DNA from: a virus
Direction: 5' to 3' (one strand)
Length of the DNA stretch: 24,353 nucleotides
Virus record (IMG/VR): IMGVR_UViG_3300042298_000023
Location: 1 to 24,353 of that record
The notes below the pieces were generated by a model that searched no databases, was not told where the DNA came from, and worked only from the letters and a program-made list of their open reading frames with translations. Shown here piece by piece: positions 1-6,866 of the stretch; positions within the stretch are counted from its first letter, which is position 1, and the number at the start of each line of letters is the position of its first letter. The position numbers and the translations under genes were made by a program.

Positions 1-163
1 AGTTGCCCCGCCGCGCCGCCCATCTAACGGTTAGATGCCGCAATGCGTGACTCCTGTGCAGCCTGCCGCGCACCCCCGCTCTCCCACTCTCTCGCTCTCT
101 CTCCCGCGCCGTGGACTACTATGACGCCGCCCGCGCAGTGCGGGCATGGGTAAGTAGGGACGT
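1..163. other. Left-end non-coding stretch
   Basis: No credible gene is seen here. The stretch opens with GC-rich simple sequence and has a pyrimidine-rich, CT-repeat tract at about 79-113. It contains the perfect palindrome annotated at 21-37. It lies downstream of the leftward gene ending at 203, so it could be the region between that operon and whatever lies beyond the window. Confidence 0.5.
21..37. promoter_or_regulatory. Perfect palindrome, possible operator (left copy)
   Basis: CATCTAAC and GTTAGATG form an 8-bp perfect inverted repeat around a single central G. The core CTAAYGGTTAGAT recurs at 1087-1099 beside the promoter of the leftward gene. A dimeric repressor or activator site is the simplest reading. 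The palindrome and its second copy are seen; the function is inferred. Confidence 0.4.
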
Positions 164-186
164 AAAAAAGCCGCCTTGCGGCGGCT
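164..186 (-). terminator. Intrinsic terminator of the leftward small gene
   Basis: Read leftward, this is a 7-bp stem AGCCGCC/GGCGGCT closed by a GCAA (GNRA) tetraloop and followed by a run of T residues. It starts 16 bases past the stop codon of the gene at 203-433. Stem, stable loop and T-run make it a convincing rho-independent terminator for that strand. Confidence 0.8.
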
Positions 187-202
187 CGGGGTGGCGAGTA
201 GA

Positions 203-433
203 TCAGACGATCGAGGCCATCGGGTTATTGTAAAGCGGTACTAAATACCCTAGACCGTGGCGTATATCGCGCCATGCAGTATCGCACCATCCGTTTAAAT
301 AGTTTTCCCGTGCTAAGGTGTTAGCTACTACCTTTGCACCTTTGCCTGTCAGGCGCACGGCGGGCCCGTATTGGGTGGAAATTTGTTCGACCTTAAGATT
401 AGGCCAGACCTTATTAATTTGTTCGACTTGCAT
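203..433 (-). CDS. Small protein of unknown function (leftward)
   Basis: This 76-residue protein is not recognised. It is soluble, mixed alpha/beta in character, with no signal peptide or membrane segment. The start is supported by an AGGAAA ribosome-binding site about eight bases upstream of ATG on the minus strand, and a clear intrinsic terminator follows the stop. It lies downstream of the leftward gene at 490-993 with a GC-rich hairpin between them. Position opposite the late operon suggests an early or regulatory role, but no motif supports a specific function. It is a real gene on the strength of its ribosome-binding site and terminator. Confidence 0.65.
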   Translation of the reverse strand: MQVEQINKVWPNLKVEQISTQYGPAVRLTGKGAKVVANTLARENYLNGWCDTAWRDIRHGLGYLVPLYNNPMASIV

Positions 434-463
434 GGTGGTGGTTTCCTATAGGGGTTTATAAAC

Positions 464-491
464 GGGCCCGGTTTCCCGGGCCCTTGTTTTT
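464..491. terminator. GC-rich hairpin, terminator or attenuator between the leftward genes
   Basis: GGGCCCGG and CCGGGCCC form a perfect 8-bp stem. On the minus strand the loop is GAAA, a stable GNRA tetraloop, and the hairpin lies six bases past the stop of the gene at 490. The minus-strand tail is only GTTTATAAA, a weak U-tract, while the plus-strand side is followed by TTGTTTTT. It may therefore attenuate leftward transcription and also stop any rightward transcript. Confidence 0.6.
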
Positions 492-993
492 ACTCTGCTG
501 ATTCCTTGAAGTCCGGGTCAAGTTCAATGATCAAGTCAACGATACCCGATGCGGTAGCATCCTGCTGCATTATGCGGGCCTGCTCTAACGCTTTAGAAAG
601 GGTCTTGACCAGCGCTTTAGTATCGGTAGTTTTAACGGACCCCGATACTTTCGTTTTTCCCGTTGTGGCACTAGGGACCGCCAGTTCCGGTTGTTGAAAT
701 GTGCGCGGTGTCCATTCGACACCATGATAAAAAGCCCGGGCCGCGCCAGTCGCATAATTTGAGGCCGTGGATTTTAGAATTGCGCCAGTTGCTACAAAAT
801 CGGCAAATCCTTCGCGTACCATTGTCCCGATAACCTTCGCTCCCTTCGCATCCTTCGTGAGCCCGCTGATACGCTGCGCGTCAATGAACTGATTAAAGAT
901 GATAGCAACTTGCTGGCTTGCTTTGATAGTGGCTTGATCGCCTTTTTCCAGTGCGAGGATGACGGGTTTAGCATTAAACATTGACTTGACCAT
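490..993 (-). CDS. Hypothetical protein, possible early gene (leftward)
   Basis: This 167-residue protein begins MVKSMFNAKP and ends ELDPDFKESAE. An in-frame ATG lies 12 codons further upstream (at 1029), but GGAG at 1002-1005 sits eight bases before the ATG at 993, so 993 is preferred. The sequence looks helical, with an Ala- and Thr-rich centre; no catalytic motif, signal peptide or membrane segment is visible. A sigma70-like promoter lies about 60 bases upstream, beside a CTAATGGTTAG palindrome that recurs beyond the other end of the leftward block. A regulatory or DNA-binding role would suit the position, but nothing in the protein proves it. Confidence 0.65.
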   Translation of the reverse strand: MVKSMFNAKPVILALEKGDQATIKASQQVAIIFNQFIDAQRISGLTKDAKGAKVIGTMVREGFADFVATGAILKSTASNYATGAARAFYHGVEWTPRTFQQPELAVPSATTGKTKVSGSVKTTDTKALVKTLSKALEQARIMQQDATASGIVDLIIELDPDFKESAE

Positions 994-1052
994 GAGAGTA
1001 ACTCCATGTCGGCAGTGCGTTCGATACAAACACTTAAACCACCGACACCCAT

Positions 1053-1081
1053 AATGTAACTCAAACCCTATACATTGTCAA
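1053..1081 (-). promoter_or_regulatory. Sigma70-like promoter for the leftward genes
   Basis: On the minus strand a perfect -35 TTGACA (1081-1076) is separated by 17 bp from a -10-like TACATT (1058-1053; four of six consensus positions). Transcription would start near 1046 and give a leader of about 50 bases before the ATG at 993. The palindrome at 1087-1097 lies just upstream of the -35. Confidence 0.55.
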
Positions 1082-1086
1082 GTCAA

Positions 1087-1099
1087 CTAATGGTTAGAT
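1087..1099. promoter_or_regulatory. CTAATGGTTAG motif, possible operator (right copy)
   Basis: CTAA and TTAG arms are separated by TGG. The motif matches the perfect palindrome at 21-37 over 12 of 13 positions (CTAAYGGTTAGAT). It lies six bases upstream of the leftward promoter's -35 and ahead of the rightward late operon, so a bound protein could affect both. The match is seen; the role is inferred. Confidence 0.4.
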
Positions 1100-1187
1100 T
1101 GTCCAGCCAGCGCCGACCCACCCGCACCCGGGGAGCCCGCCTATGTGTCGGAGTCCCACGCGCATTTACTCTGAGCGTCGCTCCCAC

Positions 1188-1224
1188 GCAAACCAAGCCG
1201 CGACGCACCTATACACAATCAAGC
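1188..1224 (+). repeat. 37-bp perfect direct repeat, copy 1
   Basis: The unit starts GCAAACCAAGCCGCG and ends CTATACACAATCAAGC. It is identical to the copy at 1239-1275, separated by a 14-bp AT-rich spacer. Candidate roles are activator sites, a duplicated promoter element or replication iterons. Confidence 0.85.
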
Positions 1225-1238
1225 ACCTTAAAAATTCT

Positions 1239-1275
1239 GCAAACCAAGCCGCGACGCACCTATACACAATCAAGC
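1239..1275 (+). repeat. 37-bp perfect direct repeat, copy 2
   Basis: This is identical to 1188-1224 over all 37 bases. The start-to-start distance is 51 bp, close to five helical turns, so both copies would present the same face of the DNA. Confidence 0.85.
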
Positions 1276-1353
1276 CCCGGTCCCCGGAAACACACCCCCC
1301 ATCAAAATAAAACACATACCAAAAATTTTTATGTAATAATTTCATATCGCCTT

Positions 1354-1890
1354 ATGGCTGCGGATAGAACAATGCAAGTACCTGATATCGACACCGATAT
1401 TCCCTATGCGGGTTACCCACCTACGTTTGAAGACCTTCAAGCACGTATAAATGCTGCGTTCAACAGTCTTGCGGAGATTGCCGATGACATCGAGGTTACT
1501 GACGACGACATTGCCACAGCGCACTCCATCTTCACGGGCACTCAGCAACCCACGGCGACAATCCTTTCGTCCCCCGGCACGGTTGTTCACATCAAAGCAA
1601 TCTTGGACGAATACGACAAAGTGGTTGTGCAGTCAGCCGTCCAACTGCGTACCTACGTCACAAACAAGCTAATTGTCGATTCGACAAACGCAGACCCCCG
1701 CATTCGGATCAAGTGCTACGAACTGCTTGGCAAGATATCTGATGTGGGGCTGTTCACCGATAAGACAGAGATAACCATGCGGCACAGGCCGACGGAGGAG
1801 CTAGAGCAACTTCTGCGAGAACGCCTGATGAAAACTTTTGATGCGGATGACTTTGGTGTAGTAACCCCCCAGACGCTACTCAATGACTGA
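1354..1890 (+). CDS. Probable terminase small subunit
   Basis: This protein of about 178 residues sits directly upstream of the large terminase and overlaps it by eight bases (ATGACTGA), the usual place for the small subunit, which recognises viral DNA and regulates the motor. The C-terminal half carries the DPRIRIKCYELLGKISDVGLF segment pattern followed by a charged stretch and a helical RPTEELEQLLRERL. I associate that pattern with small terminase-like proteins of aquatic phages. The acidic N-terminus (DIDTDI) has no visible helix-turn-helix. The start is uncertain: ATG at 1354 has no clear ribosome-binding site, and ATG at 1372 has a weak GGAT. Upstream in-frame codons from 1075 run through non-coding repeats and were rejected. 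Confidence 0.6.
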   Translation: MAADRTMQVPDIDTDIPYAGYPPTFEDLQARINAAFNSLAEIADDIEVTDDDIATAHSIFTGTQQPTATILSSPGTVVHIKAILDEYDKVVVQSAVQLRTYVTNKLIVDSTNADPRIRIKCYELLGKISDVGLFTDKTEITMRHRPTEELEQLLRERLMKTFDADDFGVVTPQTLLND

Positions 1891-3445
1891 GGCCGAAGAA
1901 GTCAAGCGCCTGCTTGGCAATATCAAGAACATGTCGCACGAAGACATGGCGGCAACCCTATCCCTGCTGGATGAGTTGGAAGAGCGCAAGCGCACGCATC
2001 TGGCGCGGACAGACTTCTTGGCGTTTATTGCAGCCGTAGATGGGGCGTACAAGTTTGGCGTTCACTTAAAGCGGTTGGGTGCGTTGCTTATGCAGGTTGA
2101 GGCTGGGTCCAAGGATCGTATTGCCGTCAGTATGGCACCCCGGTTTGGCAAGAGCCAAATGATTTCTATCTATTACCCTGCGTGGTATCTTGGGAAGCAC
2201 CCGGACCATAAACTGATTGTGGCCTCCCATACGGGTGACCTAGCTGTAGATATGGCGCGTAAGGTGCGGAACTTAATGCAGACACTGGAGTACAAGCAGA
2301 TGTTTCCCGGGGTGGCTATTGCTGCCGATGCTAAAGCCGCAGGCAAGTGGAATACAACCAAGGGGGGCGAGGTGTACGCAGCAGGTGTGGGCGGTGCCCT
2401 TGCTGGCCGGGGTGCCCACCTGATTGTGCTGGACGATCCCATTTCCGAGCAGGATATCAAGTCGGGGAATACGACAAGTCTTGACGGGGTGTATGAGTGG
2501 TTCCGTGCTGGTTTACGAACTCGTCTGATGCCCGGGGGCAAGATATGTATTCTGCACACCCGCTGGCACCAGCGTGATCTTATTGGCCGTTTGCTGAAAG
2601 ATGGCACCCTGAACGAAGACGGCGACCAGTACGAGATGTTCGAGTTCCCCGCAATTATTGAGACCCCCAACCCTGTTGCGGAAACGCAACACGAAGAGTT
2701 TGACGTAGACGCGCCCTTGATGTTGCAGAAATCGCTGTGGCCCGAGCAGTGGAGTTTGGAATCCCTTTTGCGGACTAAGGCGAGTATGCCTGCGTGGCAG
2801 TGGAACGCACAGTATCAGCAGAACCCCACAGCACAGGAAGCTGCGATTATCAAGCGGGATAATATTATGTGGTGGCCGAAAGAAGACCCGCCAAAGGTGG
2901 ACTTTATTGTGCAGTCTTACGATACCGCGTTGACCACCAAGGAGCGGTCAGATTACTCGGTGTGCCAGACATGGGGTGTGTGGAAGAATGAGGAGGGGGT
3001 TGATAACGTCATCCTGCTTAACCGGATTAGGGGCAAGTGGGAGTTCCCCGAGCTAAAGAAGATGGCCTTGCAGCAGACAAAGGACTGGGAGCCAGACAGC
3101 GTGATTGTGGAAGCTAAGGCCAGCGGACAGCCACTGATTGATGAGATGCGTCGCTCAGGGTTGTTTGTGCAGGACTACAGCCCGGGTAAAGGGCAGGACA
3201 AGATAGCCCGTATGAACTCCGTGAGTGATATGTTTATGACGGGGCAAGTATGGTTCCCAGAGACAGGGTGGGCGACGGAGGTGGTTGAGGAAGTGCTGGC
3301 GTTCCCAAGCGGCGAGCATGACGACGATGTGGACGCCCTGACCCTTGCCTTGATACGGATTCGCAAAGGGGGTTTGTTGCGGCTACGCAACGATCACGAC
3401 GACTCACCCCAGTATTCCACGGGGCGCAAAGCAGCGTATTACTAA
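1883..3445 (+). CDS. terL: Terminase large subunit (packaging ATPase and nuclease)
   Basis: This 520-residue protein is the DNA-packaging motor that docks on the portal, translocates DNA with ATP and cuts the concatemer. The N-terminal ATPase domain shows a Walker A variant APRFGKS at residues 85-91, Walker B LIVLDD at 180-185 and an HTRWHQRD coupling motif at 225-232. The C-terminal RNase H-like nuclease shows YDTAL (Asp347), IVEAKASG (Glu410) and the acidic DDDVDAL at 481-486. All the expected acidic residues are present and the length is typical. The ATG lies in an ATGACTGA overlap with the preceding gene, which suggests translational coupling. Identification is secure; the packaging type cannot be read from the sequence. 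Confidence 0.97.
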   Translation: MTEAEEVKRLLGNIKNMSHEDMAATLSLLDELEERKRTHLARTDFLAFIAAVDGAYKFGVHLKRLGALLMQVEAGSKDRIAVSMAPRFGKSQMISIYYPAWYLGKHPDHKLIVASHTGDLAVDMARKVRNLMQTLEYKQMFPGVAIAADAKAAGKWNTTKGGEVYAAGVGGALAGRGAHLIVLDDPISEQDIKSGNTTSLDGVYEWFRAGLRTRLMPGGKICILHTRWHQRDLIGRLLKDGTLNEDGDQYEMFEFPAIIETPNPVAETQHEEFDVDAPLMLQKSLWPEQWSLESLLRTKASMPAWQWNAQYQQNPTAQEAAIIKRDNIMWWPKEDPPKVDFIVQSYDTALTTKERSDYSVCQTWGVWKNEEGVDNVILLNRIRGKWEFPELKKMALQQTKDWEPDSVIVEAKASGQPLIDEMRRSGLFVQDYSPGKGQDKIARMNSVSDMFMTGQVWFPETGWATEVVEEVLAFPSGEHDDDVDALTLALIRIRKGGLLRLRNDHDDSPQYSTGRKAAYY

Positions 3446-3454
3446 GGAGTCCCT

Positions 3455-3721
3455 ATGGCTACACAGAAACACACCGGGGCAAACGAATTGGTTGACCGAT
3501 TGGCGTCCCAAGTTGGCGGGCGGGAGTTAGCCATTAGTTTGCTACGCAAGCGTGGGCAGATGGCGCAGGATTCGGAAACTCTGACTGATGCAGGGCAAGC
3601 GCGTAACGCTATGACTGCGGAGAGTCGGGCCAAGGATCGTGCGGCTAAGCTGTCTGGTAAACCCGTGAGCCAATACAATTACAGCGTAAAAACTAACCGT
3701 GCGACGTTGAAACGCCGCTAA
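3455..3721 (+). CDS. Conserved small basic phage protein, unknown function
   Basis: This 88-residue, basic, helical protein lies between the large terminase and the portal. A good AAGGAG ribosome-binding site precedes the ATG. The segment VGGRELAISLLRKRGQM followed by MTAESRAKDRAAKLSG resembles small proteins found at the same locus in other aquatic phages, as I recall them, but I know no function. The spacing (nine bases on each side) places it firmly in the head operon. A minor head protein or packaging accessory is possible; no motif decides this. Confidence 0.75.
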   Translation: MATQKHTGANELVDRLASQVGGRELAISLLRKRGQMAQDSETLTDAGQARNAMTAESRAKDRAAKLSGKPVSQYNYSVKTNRATLKRR

Positions 3722-3730
3722 AGGACACTT

Positions 3731-6274
3731 ATGGCTACAAATATCGACAAAGCGCTTAACCAAGCTCCACTAGGGCTGGATGCCATCCTGCCAGATCAGT
3801 TTGACCAAGGAGAGGCTGCGCTGGAGATAGAGATTGTTGACCCAGAGATGGTCACGCTATCGGATGGTAGTGTGGAGGTTACCCTGCTCCCAGATGCGGA
3901 ACTTGGTGGAGGGTTTGGTGATAACTTAGCTGAGGACATGGACCCGAGTGACCTGACGAGTCTGTCGTCAGAGCTTCTTGCCCTAGTGGATGCGGATATC
4001 TCCGCCCGTAAAGAATGGGTAGAAGCGTATGTCAAGGGACTAGAAGTCCTTGGGATGAAGTACGACGAGCGTACTGAGCCTTGGTCTGGAGCCTGTGGTG
4101 TTTACAGCACCGTGTTGACTGAAGCTGCCATTCGGTTCCAAGCGGAAATGGTTACAGAGACGTTCCCGGCTCAGGGTCCGGTGAAAACGCAGATTGTTGG
4201 GGCTATTGACAAGCTGAAAGAAGAAGCCGCCGCCCGTGTCCAAGAGGATATGAACTACCAGATTCTGGAGAAGATGCCTGAGTACCGCCCGGAGCATGAG
4301 CGGTTGCTGTTCAACCTTGGGTTATCTGGCGCTGCCTTTAAAAAGGTGTACTTTGATCCTAGCTTGGGGAGACAAGTAGCTATCTTTATCCCGGCAGAGG
4401 AAATTATTATTCCTTACGGGGCATCTAGCGCCCAGACTTCTGAACGTGTTACCCATGTAATGCGTAAAACGGAGAACGAAATCCGTAAATTGCAGGTTGC
4501 CAACTTCTACAGAGATGTAGACTTGGGTGACCCAGTGCATATCTCTACCGATGTGGAGAAAAAGAAAGCCGAAGAGCAAGGCTACAGCGTCACGGATGAC
4601 GATAGGTTCCAGCTTATGGAGATTCACGTAGATTGGGACATGCCCGGATATGAGAATGAGGACGGAATTGCTCTTCCTTATGTCGTTACCATCGAACGAG
4701 GCACTACTGAAGTCCTTGCGATCCGTAGAAACTGGGTAGAAGAAGACGAAAAATACATCCGTCGGCAGCATTTTGTCCAATATACGTACATTCCCGGCTT
4801 TGGGCCTTACGGATTTGGCCTGATTAACCTAATTGGTGGCTACGCTAGGGCAGGAACGTCCCTTATTCGTCAATTGGTGGACGCAGGCACCCTATCTAAC
4901 CTCCCCGGGGGCTTAAAAACCAAAGGGCTGCGGATTAAAGGGGACGATACACCCATTGCTCCGGGTGAATTCCGAGATGTTGACGTTGCCTCTGGGACTG
5001 TACGTGACAACATCATGGCCCTTCCGTATAAAGAGCCAAGTCAAACCCTACTGGCGCTATTAAATCAGATTACTGACGAAGCCCGTCGGCTAGGTTCCAT
5101 TTCTGATATGAATATCAGCGACATGAGCGCAAATGCGCCTGTTGGAACTACCCTTGCGCTGTTAGAACGCACCCTAAAGACCATGAGTGCCGTCCAAGCG
5201 CGGGTTCATGCGTCCATGAAGCAGGAGTTTAAACTTCTGGCGGCAATTATTCGGGATAACGCCCCGGATGAGTACGAGTATGACCCAACTGGGGCAGATC
5301 GGAAGGCTAAACAGTCCGATTACGACATGGTGGAGGTTATTCCAGTCAGTGATCCCAACAGTTCCACAATGGCGCAGCGGATTATGCAGTACCAAGCTGC
5401 TATTCAATTGGCCCAAGGTGCCCCACAAATCTACGACTTGCCACAGTTGCACCGTCAAATGCTGGAGGTTCTGGGGATTAAGAACGCAGAGAAACTTGTT
5501 CCCATTGAGGATGACATGATGCCTCGTGACCCAGTTTCGGAGAACATGGCCTTCCTAACGGGTAAACCGACCAAAGCATTTATGGTTCAGGACCATGATG
5601 CCCACATTGCTATACACATGGCAATGATGCAAGACCCGCTGTTGATGGCGCAGATTGGTCAAAGTCCACAAGCAGCCAAGATGCAGGCCGCAATCATGGC
5701 CCACGTATCTGAGCATTTGGCGTTCTCCTACCGGAAGAAAGTCGAAGAGCAGCTTGGCGTACCAATGCCACCGCCAAACGAAGACCTCCCTCCAGAAGTT
5801 GAAGTTCAGTTGTCCAAGATCGTGGCGCAAGCGGCAGCACAGGTTCTGGCGCAGAGTAAAGGGCAGGCCCAGCAGCAACAGGCCCAACAGGCAGCACAAG
5901 ACCCATTGGTTCAGATTCAGCAAGCTGAGTTGCAGATTAAAACTCAGGAAGCCCAGACTAAGGCCAAGAAGGTTGACGGTGAACTGGCTATCAAACAGGC
6001 AGAACTACAGCTTAAGCAAGATGAGTTGGCAATGAAGGGCGGGGAAACCCCGCAAATGATCGCTGCCCGTCACGCGCAGGAGATGCAAGCTCAACAGGCT
6101 CAAATGCAAATGATGCAGCAGAAACACGCTCAGGAGCTACAGCAGGGCCAGCAGCAACACGCGCAGGGCATGGCGCACGGTGGGCAGGTACACCAACAGA
6201 AACTGGCACATCAGCAACAACAGGCCCATCTAAAAATGTTGCAGCGCAACAAACTGGTAGCCAAAGATGACTGA
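3731..6274 (+). CDS. Portal protein (P22-like type)
   Basis: This 847-residue protein forms the dodecameric channel at one capsid vertex through which DNA enters and leaves. Its position after the large terminase, its size and the N-terminal half (acidic start, then a conserved WSGACGVYSTVLTEAAIRFQ segment near residue 118 and ETFPAQGPVKT near 140) fit the large P22-like portals. From about residue 697 to the end the protein is extraordinarily Gln-, Ala- and Met-rich with long heptad-like helices (runs such as QAQQQQAQQAAQ). This is comparable with the helical barrel of P22 portal, although its composition is unusual. It overlaps the next gene by eight bases through ATGACTGA. Confidence 0.9.
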   Translation: MATNIDKALNQAPLGLDAILPDQFDQGEAALEIEIVDPEMVTLSDGSVEVTLLPDAELGGGFGDNLAEDMDPSDLTSLSSELLALVDADISARKEWVEAYVKGLEVLGMKYDERTEPWSGACGVYSTVLTEAAIRFQAEMVTETFPAQGPVKTQIVGAIDKLKEEAAARVQEDMNYQILEKMPEYRPEHERLLFNLGLSGAAFKKVYFDPSLGRQVAIFIPAEEIIIPYGASSAQTSERVTHVMRKTENEIRKLQVANFYRDVDLGDPVHISTDVEKKKAEEQGYSVTDDDRFQLMEIHVDWDMPGYENEDGIALPYVVTIERGTTEVLAIRRNWVEEDEKYIRRQHFVQYTYIPGFGPYGFGLINLIGGYARAGTSLIRQLVDAGTLSNLPGGLKTKGLRIKGDDTPIAPGEFRDVDVASGTVRDNIMALPYKEPSQTLLALLNQITDEARRLGSISDMNISDMSANAPVGTTLALLERTLKTMSAVQARVHASMKQEFKLLAAIIRDNAPDEYEYDPTGADRKAKQSDYDMVEVIPVSDPNSSTMAQRIMQYQAAIQLAQGAPQIYDLPQLHRQMLEVLGIKNAEKLVPIEDDMMPRDPVSENMAFLTGKPTKAFMVQDHDAHIAIHMAMMQDPLLMAQIGQSPQAAKMQAAIMAHVSEHLAFSYRKKVEEQLGVPMPPPNEDLPPEVEVQLSKIVAQAAAQVLAQSKGQAQQQQAQQAAQDPLVQIQQAELQIKTQEAQTKAKKVDGELAIKQAELQLKQDELAMKGGETPQMIAARHAQEMQAQQAQMQMMQQKHAQELQQGQQQHAQGMAHGGQVHQQKLAHQQQQAHLKMLQRNKLVAKDD

Positions 6275-6458
6275 ACTTGACCTAGTTGAGAAGAAATTTA
6301 ACGAGCATGAGCAACACTACGTTACTGCGCTAACTCGCGGTAACTGTAAGGACTTTGGTGAGTACCAGAGAATTTGCGGGGTTATCCACGGTCTAAACCT
6401 TGCAAAAACCGAGTTAGAAGACCTGCGAAGAAAATTGGAGAAATCTCAAGATGACTGA
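6267..6458 (+). CDS. Small conserved helical protein downstream of portal
   Basis: This 63-residue protein is probably all helical, with a charged coiled-coil-like C-terminus (LAKTELEDLRRKLEKSQDD). The central pattern GEYQRICGVIHGLNLAK is one I recall from small proteins of unknown function at this position in other phages. Start and stop both lie in ATGACTGA overlaps, with the portal upstream and the GroES-like gene downstream, so it is translated as part of a coupled head-assembly block. No enzymatic motif is seen. Assembly factor is only a contextual guess. Confidence 0.75.
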   Translation: MTELDLVEKKFNEHEQHYVTALTRGNCKDFGEYQRICGVIHGLNLAKTELEDLRRKLEKSQDD

Positions 6459-6864
6459 ACTTTTAATCGGGCAAACCTTGGAAGCAGGGGGGCCAGTATC
6501 CGTACTACCCGCTACGCCAGAAGAAAAAGCCCGACAAGTACCGGACCCAGTGACTTATCACTTGCTGTGCGCCCTACCGGAAATTGACGAAAAGTACGAG
6601 AGCGGTTTGCTTAAGGCAAATCAAACACAGCAATTTGAGGAATTACTTTCCCCAGTTTTGTTTGTGATGAAGATGGGGCCAGATGCTTTTAAAGATGAAA
6701 AGCGGTTTCCAAGCGGTGCTTCATGCGCGGTAGGGGATTTTGTATTGGTTCGGCCCAACAGCGGAACTCGGATCAAGATTCACGGCCAAGAGATGCGGAT
6801 CATTAACGATGACTCCGTAGAAGCAGTTGTGCAAGACCCTCGCGGCATTAGTAGGAAGTTTTAA
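6451..6864 (+). CDS. GroES-like co-chaperonin
   Basis: This 137-residue protein resembles the Cpn10/GroES fold. It has an N-terminal strand TYHLLCALPEIDE (residues 35-47), a glycine-containing mobile-loop equivalent KYESGLLKANQ (48-58), VLFVMKMGPDAF (69-80), the barrel strand CAVGDFVLVRPNSG (92-105), and IKIHGQEMRIINDDSVEAVV (108-127). The last segment corresponds to the GroES C-terminal region. GroES caps GroEL and closes the folding chamber; T4 gp31 is the known precedent, replacing GroES to fold T4 major capsid protein. Its place between portal and scaffold/capsid genes points to capsid folding. No GroEL gene is present, so it would use the host's. A roughly 34-residue N-terminal extension is atypical. 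Confidence 0.8.
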   Translation: MTELLIGQTLEAGGPVSVLPATPEEKARQVPDPVTYHLLCALPEIDEKYESGLLKANQTQQFEELLSPVLFVMKMGPDAFKDEKRFPSGASCAVGDFVLVRPNSGTRIKIHGQEMRIINDDSVEAVVQDPRGISRKF

Positions 6865-6866
6865 TC

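Larger units (their letters stand above)
1102..1353. other. Non-coding control region ahead of the late operon
   Basis: The 250 bases between the leftward promoter and the probable small terminase gene have no credible coding content. They hold two 37-bp direct repeats, then a C/A-rich stretch, then an AT-rich tract at about 1313-1345 containing AAAAATTTTT and TAATAAT. The late-operon promoter presumably lies here, but I find no good TTGACA/TATAAT pair. Both repeats contain TATACACAAT, which could be a -10-like element of an activator-dependent or phage-specific promoter. Confidence 0.5.

Noticed and set aside
312-325. GCTAA/TTAGC inverted repeat as a third copy of the CTAAYGGTTAG motif
   Set aside because: The spacer is one base longer and the element lies inside a coding gene; most likely chance.
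994-1029. Longer start (12 extra codons) for the leftward gene at 490
   Set aside because: The ATG at 993 has GGAG at proper spacing; the upstream ATG does not, and the added residues look non-coding.
1188-1275. 37-bp repeats as a CRISPR array
   Set aside because: Only two copies, a 14-bp spacer that is too short, no internal palindrome and no cas genes.
1075-1353. N-terminal extension of the small terminase reading frame from a TTG codon
   Set aside because: No ribosome-binding site; the frame crosses the promoter/operator region and the 37-bp repeats and gives a low-complexity basic peptide.
4322-4780. 152-codon minus-strand frame within the portal gene
   Set aside because: Fully contained in the portal gene, no ribosome-binding site, and no recognisable protein pattern.
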